Assembly (NCBI GenBank): GCA_944474755.1
Contig: OX104118.1
Span: forward strand, 74,789,865 to 74,853,864
DNA from: Limnoperna fortunei
Taxonomy: Eukaryota; Mollusca; Bivalvia; Mytilida; Modiolidae
Length of the DNA: 64,000 bases
Reading direction: 5' to 3'
How positions within the stretch are numbered: the stretch's first letter is position 1; each line of letters opens with the position of its first letter. Below, in pieces: positions 56,417-64,000 of this stretch. The position numbers were made by a program, and so were the translations under genes. Below the pieces are notes generated by a model that had not been told where the DNA came from, ran no database searches, and was given only the letters and a program-made list of their open reading frames with translations.

Positions 56417-56945
56417 CTTTTATCATACAGTGATTATTTTTTGGGTGCTTTTAAGTGTGATTATTCATTATCTTTGCTATTTGTAATATTTTACTAGGTC
56501 CAATATTATCATATTTTCACTTGGTCAATATGACAGATATGTTTGTTTATATAGATGTAGATAAAATAAAAAGCAGATTTCTTTTCAATTTTGTGTTTTT
56601 ATTTTTTTTTATTGCTGTGAATATACATTATGTATGTATGTCCCTGCTTTGAAACGATCCACTTGCACACGATTTATTCTTGTTTCGCATAGGCGTAGAA
56701 GCCTGTACGGCAGGTACTGCTTCCGCCGTACCAATAACTTTTGCAGGTACGGCATGCCGTATCAAAAATATTCAGAAATAAAAAATAAAATAAAATATTG
56801 CTCACGAAACCTGAGATTAAGTGCTAGGAAATAGCCAGAATGCAGAATTTTGACCATTTACCCCCAGAGCTTCCAGGGGTCTTAAGCGGCCCCCGAATCC
56901 CCTTGCCGTAAAACCACCCATGCAAGGTGGATAAGATCGCTACGC

Positions 56946-57150
56946 GATCCTGACTAGCATTCTGCCGTAACAATATCAAATGCGATGCTACGCCTTTGTT
57001 TCGTACAGTTTACAGCCGATTTTTTCTTTTGTTGGTCTATGAATTTTTTAACTTTACTTTTATCGACATTCGAAATCACATCCATAAGCAGTTCTGCTAA
57101 TTCTCTCTTCGATATCATGTTACAGACGTCCGTTTCATCAAAGATTTCAG
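56946..57150 (-). pseudogene. Short coding-like stretch, unrecognised
   Basis: The minus strand reads about 65 codons without a stop, ending TAG near 56955: EIFDETDVCNMISKRELAEL, then a Lys-rich helical segment and IAFDIVTAEC. The composition looks protein-like, with no match I can name. It meets the gypsy remnant at about 57137. Possibly a fragment of another mobile element; the GC-rich 56690-56945 on its 3' side looks like its flank. Confidence 0.25.
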
Positions 57151-59722
57151 CAAGATCAGCAAGCCTCTTACAGACCTTATTCCATCGCCAACTAAGAAGA
57201 TAAGGAAAGGAACTAAGAAAACTACACCTTTTACTGAATGGGGAAAAGCACAGGATACAGCTTTTGAAACTTTAAAGGAACGACTAGTAACAGCACCAAT
57301 ACTAGGATATGCAGACAGTTCTCTCCCTTATGAATTGCACACTGATGCATCAGGCGAGGCCCTTGGAGCAGTCCTATACCAACAACAAGGTGATTTGAAG
57401 CGGGTCATTAGTTATGCCAGCAGAGGACTCAATAAAGCAGAGAAGAACTATCCACCACACAAAAGAGAATTTTTGGCATTAAAATGGGCAATCAGCGACA
57501 AATTCAGAGATTATCTTTACAATCAGAACTTTACAGTGCTTACAGACAACAATCCTCTCACATATGTTTTGACAACCGCCAAGTTAGATGCCACTGGACA
57601 CCGCTGGCTTGCAGCACTTGCAGCTTTCAACTTTGATATTAAATACCGACCAGGAAAAAACAATGCAGATGCAGACGCACTCAGTCGATTACCAACAACC
57701 AGCACAACCAGCATCAATCCAGGCTATTTGTAATTCAACTATACCAACTGCTTATATTGACAGTATGACCATTACACCAGATCTAGTAATAGATGATGAA
57801 GATCCAAGAGGAACAGACACTGGTAACATCATTGACTGGATACAAGTACAGCATCAGGATCCTAACATTGCTCTGATGATTGATTATCTATCTACCAACA
57901 CCAAGCCATCAAAGAAGACTTCTGGTAAAAATCCTTACACCAAACAGTTTCAACACCTGAAATTGATTAATGGAGTACTATATCGTTCTACAACCACAGA
58001 CGATGATACCCGTAATCAGCTTGTATTACCATTAGCACATGTACCAACCGTATTGCAACTATTACATGACAACTATGGACATCCTGGAAAAGACAGAACA
58101 ACATCACTTGTAAGAGACAGATTTTATTGGCCTGGTATGCACAAAGATATACAGAAATGGATAGAAGAATGTGGAAGATGTGTAAGGAGGAAATCGCAGA
58201 CCAACCAACGAGCACCACTTGTGAATATCACCACCAGTTCACCTTTGGAGCTTGTATGTATGGATTTCTTGACCCTAGAAAGATCAAAGGGAGGCCATCA
58301 ACACATCTTGGTAATAACTGACCACTTTACTAGATTTGCAGCTGCTATACCAACAAGAAATCAACTTGCCAAAACAACAGCTGAGGCATTCTACCAGCAT
58401 TTTATAGTGCATTATGGCATACCAGAACGCATCCACTCAGACCAGGGAGCGAATTTTGAAAGCCAGTTAATCAAGGAACTCTGTACCATAACAGGCATGA
58501 GGAAATCCAGAACCACCAGATACCATATGCTATGGGTAATGGGATGACAGAGAGGTTCAACAGAACTTTATTGGACATGCTTGGCTCACTGGATGAGGAA
58601 AAGAAAGCCAACTGGAAGGCCTATGTAGGACCAATGGTGCATTGCTACAACTGTACCAGACATGAAAGCACCGGCCAAACACCTTACCTGCTGATGTTTG
58701 GAAGGAACCCTAGGCTACCAGTAGATGCTGTTTTTGGACTGAGAGAAAATGACAAAGAACCAACCACTAAGTATGTCCAGGACCTGAGGAAAAGAATATC
58801 AGAAGCATTCCAGCTAGCTAACACCGCAGCGGAAAAAGCCAGAGTAAAACAGAAAGACTTGTATGACACCAAAGTAAGAGGAGGTACTGTTGAGGAAGGA
58901 GACAGAGTATTGGTGAAGATTGTTAGATTCGAAGGGAAACACAAATTAGCTGACAGATGGGAACATGACCCTTACATCGTCATAGGAAAGAAGAATGGGG
59001 ACATTCCTGTTTTTGTGGTGAGGAAGGAGAATGGACAAGGCAGAGACAAGACAGTCCACCGCAACCTCTTGCTTCCCATTGGAATATTGAGAGACACACC
59101 AATACCTGTTCCAAGAGCAACAAAAGTTAAACCAACAGCAGCTCCAAGACCTTCCAAGATAAGACCAGTCCCAGCGAAACGAAGAAAGGAACTTATTGTC
59201 CAGACTGATGACACTGAAGATCTTGAATCTGAAGAGGAGTCAGAATGGAGATTTGTGATCAGGGAGGAACAAGACAGCAGTGATCCATCCATCACTCAGG
59301 AACCTCTTGTTATGTCGGACCCTGATGGTCAGAATCAGACAGAAGCTGGAGGGGAGGCCCTTCCATCTGAAGACACTGATAGTGTAGAAGATGACCAGCT
59401 TGATGTCAGTGATCAAGGAAGCGCTTCGGACAGAGAGGAGACAGTTCAGCAGGACAGCAGTGCTGACAGTGATAGTGCTCCAGATGATTTACCAGTTCCT
59501 ACATTAAGACGATCGACCAGAGAAAGAAGACCACCACTTAGGTACAGGTCTGGAGATTTCATTCTGGCGAAGTCTACTGTTTCACACGAACAACCAGACT
59601 GGGAAAAGAAGATCCATTATATCACAACACTGGCAAAGACTACCAACCTTCTTACCGATTTAAAGGATGAAACAGGAAAGACCATCCTAAGACTGTTGGA
59701 TCCTGCCCATACTCTAGAGTGA
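57137..59722 (+). pseudogene. Ty3/gypsy retrotransposon pol remnant: RNase H and integrase
   Basis: Begins inside the reverse-transcriptase thumb (FIKDFSKISKPLTDL), so gag, protease and the RT catalytic core are gone. RNase H follows with TDASGEALGAVLYQ and DNNPLTY, ending at DADALSR. The frame then shifts near 57700-57735. Integrase has the zinc-binding H-x4-H and C-x2-C (CGRC), the catalytic aspartates in MDFL and SDQGANF, and a second shift near 58520-58545 before the glutamate in MTERFNR. The C-terminal part has the GDRVLV and DPYIVIG blocks of a GPY/F domain and an acidic tail to a stop at 59720-59722. Two shifts and the 5' loss make it non-autonomous. Confidence 0.9.
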
Positions 59723-59764
59723 CAGACAGAATGCCGAGACGTCATTTTCCGGCTGGGGGGAGTA

Positions 59765-60384
59765 TGTGGCAGAGTGTTATTTTCCGGAATTTATTTAGTG
59801 TCTATACTTTTAATTGTAAATTATTATTGTAGTACACATGTATGATTTAGTTTGATTATTAAATGAACAGGTTTATATATTATTATATAAACTGACTCAC
59901 TATAAAATGTTATCTAGTTTTGTGATACCTATTTTGGATAATAGTAATCACTGATTGTGGAATTTGGAGTTACCTGTCAGGTGACAGTTATTTTTAGCAA
60001 CTCTTCTATTTTTATTCTAGTACTTCTTACAGTCTTATTGTCTATTGGTCATTTTGAGTCACATGTATTCTTTTGGAGGTAAAATTCTAATTCTATTGTT
60101 TTGGTGAACACTTCTTGATAAACCTTGAGAGAGAAAGGCAGACATTTTTGTTTTCTTACTGAATTGCAACAATATTTCACAGCCTTTGTTCTGAGAAACT
60201 TTCAACTCAACTATATTGTGCTGAATTAGGTATAACCATGACGTAGAAGCATATATGATTGTAATATTTTGACTGCCAGCCTATTCATCTTTTTGAGTGG
60301 GCTTTATTTAGTCATTGTTTTCTGTTAATTCCCACTACAAATAAAGAACCTGAAAATTAAAACCAGTGTGTGTTATTTTTCGCA
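59765..60384 (+). mobile_element. Putative 3' LTR of the gypsy remnant
   Basis: A purine-rich tract, GGCTGGGGGGAG (59751-59762), precedes TGTGGCAGAG, a typical TG start. The region contains AATAAAG near 60341 and probably ends at the CA at 60383-60384. No 5' LTR was seen, so the end is a guess and no target duplication can be given. Confidence 0.6.
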
Positions 60385-61777
60385 TGGTTTCATTATTTTA
60401 GGCCTTGTTTGTTTACTAAACGACCGTAAAATATAAAAGACGATGTTCGGAACACATCTGTACTTTTCCAGGTAATTACATAAAAGTCCGAGACGCAGAG
60501 TAAAATATGAAAATATATTGCACTTTATTCCTACATGAAATAGAATGGGGAAAAATTATTACTATAAAATAAATATTATACATTTATCTACCGGTTTGAT
60601 TATTAAATAAACTCCTTAGCACTTGTAAACAATAACACATAGGCGTTATTACAGAGAACTGACAATTTTTTCAAACGACCCCATTTTTGACATAATTTAT
60701 ACTACGTCACCAGTTCTCTATAAGTATGTGTGATTAGCCATGTACGGCAATTCTGACAATGACATATTATAAAATGTTATTTAAATGTTTTGTTAACGTT
60801 GGAACATTGGTTAAACCGATAGCAGCTGTCTAAGTTGAAGAAATTTTGCGATTACGGAAGGTATCGAAATATATGGTACTCTGTATTTGGGAAAATTTAC
60901 CAAATCGTAATGCGTAACATGCATATTTTTCATTTCCGATGAGCAAAGAGGTGTCTTAAAGGAAAACTGCAGACAAATAGAAGACATGCAAATTCACGCG
61001 TTATGTCACAAATGGTTATGGCACCAAACTACTGGATACGATTTAGTGGATGTTTATTGTGAAAAATAATTACAACTCCAGGCTAATATCTTATAATTTG
61101 GTTGACCCGAACAATACAGTCGTTATAAATTGCTCCCTACGGGATAGTAGATTCCAACATGATTACATTATAGCCAGCTTGAATGTATTTTCAAAATAAT
61201 TCCATACTTTAATTCAAACCGTATTATTTGTGTTAGTTCGTATTTCATTCTCCCACGTATAATTACCAATATTAAGAAATGTACGGTTGTTGTTAGTGGG
61301 TACTAGAATCTTTATTTATTTAGATGACGCCAATATTACCATCTAGTTATAAAAGAAAATTAAGTTTTAAAGGTTATGCAATCCACTGAAAATAAAGGTT
61401 AAAATTTTAACCATTTTTAGTATGGGCAGAAGGAGTAACAATTGATTAAAAGGTAAAAGGAGACACAATTGGTTAAATACTTTAAAATTTAAAACTTTAG
61501 ATGAAACATGCAATGTTTGGTTGTCATTGAATTCGCTTAGTAACGTTTCAATTTAAAATCAAACTTCATAAAAAAATATTACTAAATAATAACTAAGTTT
61601 TAATTTAAATTATCATACTAATCACATGTCTTTCATTTATATGTTTTATATGTCGTAAAATTGACTACATGCATACAATCATTGAAATATTTCGGGAATG
61701 CGTTATAACTTGAAGTACTTCGAAATGCATTATTCCATCTGATTAAATAATCTGTTATGTTTTCTCTGTTTACTACG
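60385..61777. other. Unannotated AT-rich stretch
   Basis: No gene, repeat family or structured element recognised between the gypsy LTR and the last minisatellite. Confidence 0.6.
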
Positions 61778-63608
61778 ACATTAGCATAGTGCTAGTATGT
61801 TTACTCCGTTTATACTTCATACTATATGCCACAACGAGACTTGCGCAGTGCTGTTATATTTCTCCTATCACTACGTAAGTCACCACCTCGACACTGGCGT
61901 AGTGCAGTTATTTCGCTCTGTATACTAGGTATAACGCCACTAACGCTAGCTGTCATGTTCGGTCCGTTTACTTTGAACAAGGCTCTAATGACATTTGTGA
62001 GTGTTATTTTGTTTCCTAAAAGTACGTTGTTCTGTTATGTTTGCTCCTTTACTTCGTAATACGCCAAAAAGACACTTGGGTAGTGCTGTTATGTTTCCTC
62101 GTTTACTACATGTTTCGGCAATAATACACTAGCGTAGTACTGATACGTTTACTACGTGTAACGCCAATAAGACACTAGCGTAGTGCTGTTACGTTTACTA
62201 CATGTAACGCCAATAAGACACTAGCGTAGTACTGATACGTTTACTACATGTAACGCCAATAAGACACTAGCGTAGTACTGATACGTTTACTACGTGTAAC
62301 GCCAATAAGACACTAGCGTAGTGCTGTTACGTTTAGTAAGTACAAAGCTAATAAGACACTAGCGTAGTGCTGTTACGTTTAATACGTACAAAGCCAATAA
62401 GAAACTAGCGCAGTGTTATTATGTTTACTACATACAACGCCAATAAGAAACTAGCGTAGTGCTATTATGTTTAGTTCGTACAACGCCAATAAGACACGAG
62501 CGTAGTACTGTTATGTTTACTACGTGCTACGCCAATAAGACACTAGCGTAGTGCTGTTATGTTTTACTACGCCAATAAGACACTATCGTAGTGATGTTAT
62601 CTTTACTACGTACAACGCCAATAAGACACTATCGTAGTGATGTTATGTTTACCACGTACTACGCAATTAAGACACTAGCGTAGTGCTGTTATGTTTACTT
62701 CGTGCTACGCCAATAAGTCACAAGCGTAGTGATGTTATGTTTACTACGTACTACGCCAAAAAGACACTAGCGTAGTGATGTTATGTTTACTACGTGCTAC
62801 GCCAATAAGACACTAGCGTAGTGATGTAATGTTTACTACGTACAACGCCAACCAAAAAGGCACTAGCTTAGTGGTGTTATGTTTTGTACGTACAACGCCA
62901 AAAAGACACTAGCGTAGTGATGTCATGTTTACTAAAAGGCACTAGCTTAGTGATGTCATGTTTACTACGTACAACGCCAATAAGACACTAGCGTAGTGCT
63001 GTTATGTTTACTACGTGCTACGCCAATAAGACACAAGCGTAGTGATGTTATGTTTACTACGTACTACGCCAAAAAGACCCTAGCGTAGTGATGTTATGTT
63101 TAGTACATGCTACACCAATAAGACACTAGCGTAGTGATGTTATGTTTACTACGTACAACGCCAAAAAGACCCTAGAGTAGTGATGTTATGTTTTCTATGT
63201 ACTTTGCCAATAAGACACTAGCGTAGTGATGTTATGTTTACTACGTACAACGCCAAAAAGACACTAGCGTAGTGATGTTATGTTTTCTATGTACTTTGCC
63301 AATACGACACTAGCGTAGTGATGTTATGTTTACTACGTACTACGCCAAAAAGACGCTAGCGTAGTGTTGTTATGTTTTCTATGTACTTTGCCAATAAGAC
63401 ACTAGCGTAGTGATGTTATGTTTACTACGTACTACGCCAAAAAGACACTAGCGTAGTGATGTTATGTTTACTACGTACAACGCCAATAAGACACTAGCGT
63501 AGTGTTGTTATGTTTTCTATGTACTTTGCCAATAAGACACTAGCGTAGTGATGTTATGTTTACTACGTACTACGCCAAAAAGACACTAGCGTAGTGATGT
63601 TATGTTTA
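61778..63608. repeat. Minisatellite 4, about 46-bp units
   Basis: About 38 units of ACGCCAATAAGACACTAGCG + TAGTGCTGTTATGTTTACTA + CGTACT. CTACGC and GCGTAG sit inverted within each unit. Copies at 61778-62100 are strongly diverged, while those after 62500 are nearly uniform, with two further sub-variants (ACTACGCCAAAAAG and TATGTACTTTGCC). The open frame at 61826-62059 lies in the degraded part and is not a gene. Confidence 0.93.
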
Positions 63609-63711
63609 GAATAATAATGAAGGTTGTGTGGTGGCGAGATAAATAATAAGAGTAGTAATAAAGGTCATGTACGCCACAAGGTTAAAAGGTAAAATCGAAA
63701 AGACAAAGTAA

Positions 63712-64000
63712 AAATTAAAATTAAAAATTAAAAATCAAACAACAATAAAGACGGGCCCGAGCTTTCTGTCCAAAGACCTTCTTCAGGGTGAGAAAGAGGG
63801 AGACAAAGAACAACATATCCGTATAGGACAAGGAAAGAGAGTAGACTCTTAATTTTTTTTTGTGTTGTCTTTTTTAATTTTAGAGTAAAAATTCTTGTCA
63901 TTAAGTTGGAACTCGCCTTCGGAGACATAACTAGCAGCATCCCACACAACTACAGCGCCACCTTTGTCCGCTGGTTTAATGACAATATCAGTGCGTGACT
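63712..64000 (-). mobile_element. Penelope-like retroelement fragment
   Basis: From the window edge the minus strand encodes TDIVIKPADKGGAVVVWDAA + SYVSEGEFQLNDKNFY, the first conserved block of Penelope-type reverse transcriptases. A TAA stop follows within about 20 codons. The sequence after it (HPEEGLWTESS in another frame, then an AT-rich TTTTTAATTTTTAATTTT tail) resembles the 3' end of such elements, so the middle of the RT seems deleted. It continues beyond the window. Confidence 0.7.

Overview
This is an AT-rich, intron-rich and repeat-rich animal nuclear window. It is most likely from a lophotrochozoan, probably a bivalve mollusc. That rests on the tRNA-derived SINE family scattered through it, the other animal transposon types, and a predicted receptor that resembles animal metabotropic glutamate receptors. 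Species is not resolved.

The one convincing host gene is a group I (mGluR1/5-type) metabotropic glutamate receptor on the minus strand. Its start codon is at 42327 and its stop at 810. I placed eight coding exons by splice sites and frame: 42327-41664, 19547-19298, 16829-16600, 15698-15455, 13666-13477, 11524-11401, 8082-7194 and 2220-810. They total 4002 nt, an uninterrupted 1333-residue reading frame: signal peptide, Venus-flytrap domain, nine-cysteine linker, seven-helix domain and a long tail ending in a PDZ-type -SQV. All junction phases agree. The lysine that in vertebrate mGluR1 (K409) contacts the glutamate side chain is serine here, while the other ligand contacts I could align are kept. 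Intron 5 uses a GC donor, and the exon 7 donor overlaps an in-frame stop.

Intron 1 (about 22 kb) holds a 5.8-kb DNA transposon with CACTG ends (30327-36089). It carries GTGTTC/GAACAC-rich subterminal repeats, a decayed zinc-finger gene, and three intact-looking phase-0 exons of an unrecognised protein. The intron also holds a MITE, an 18-C tract, a CA microsatellite and a minisatellite with three-unit higher-order structure (38764-39900). Intron 3 holds a near-perfect foldback hairpin (15936-16050). Intron 6 contains a diverged segmental duplication.

Upstream of the receptor (42330-64000) I see no host coding exon. This part holds SINE copies, three further minisatellites (49671-50512, 51964-54238, 61778-63608), foldback/MITE elements (48501-48660, 55688-56287, 56300-56416), a 5'-truncated and frameshifted Ty3/gypsy retrotransposon with a putative 3' LTR (57137-60384), and a Penelope-like fragment at the right edge (63712-64000, minus strand).
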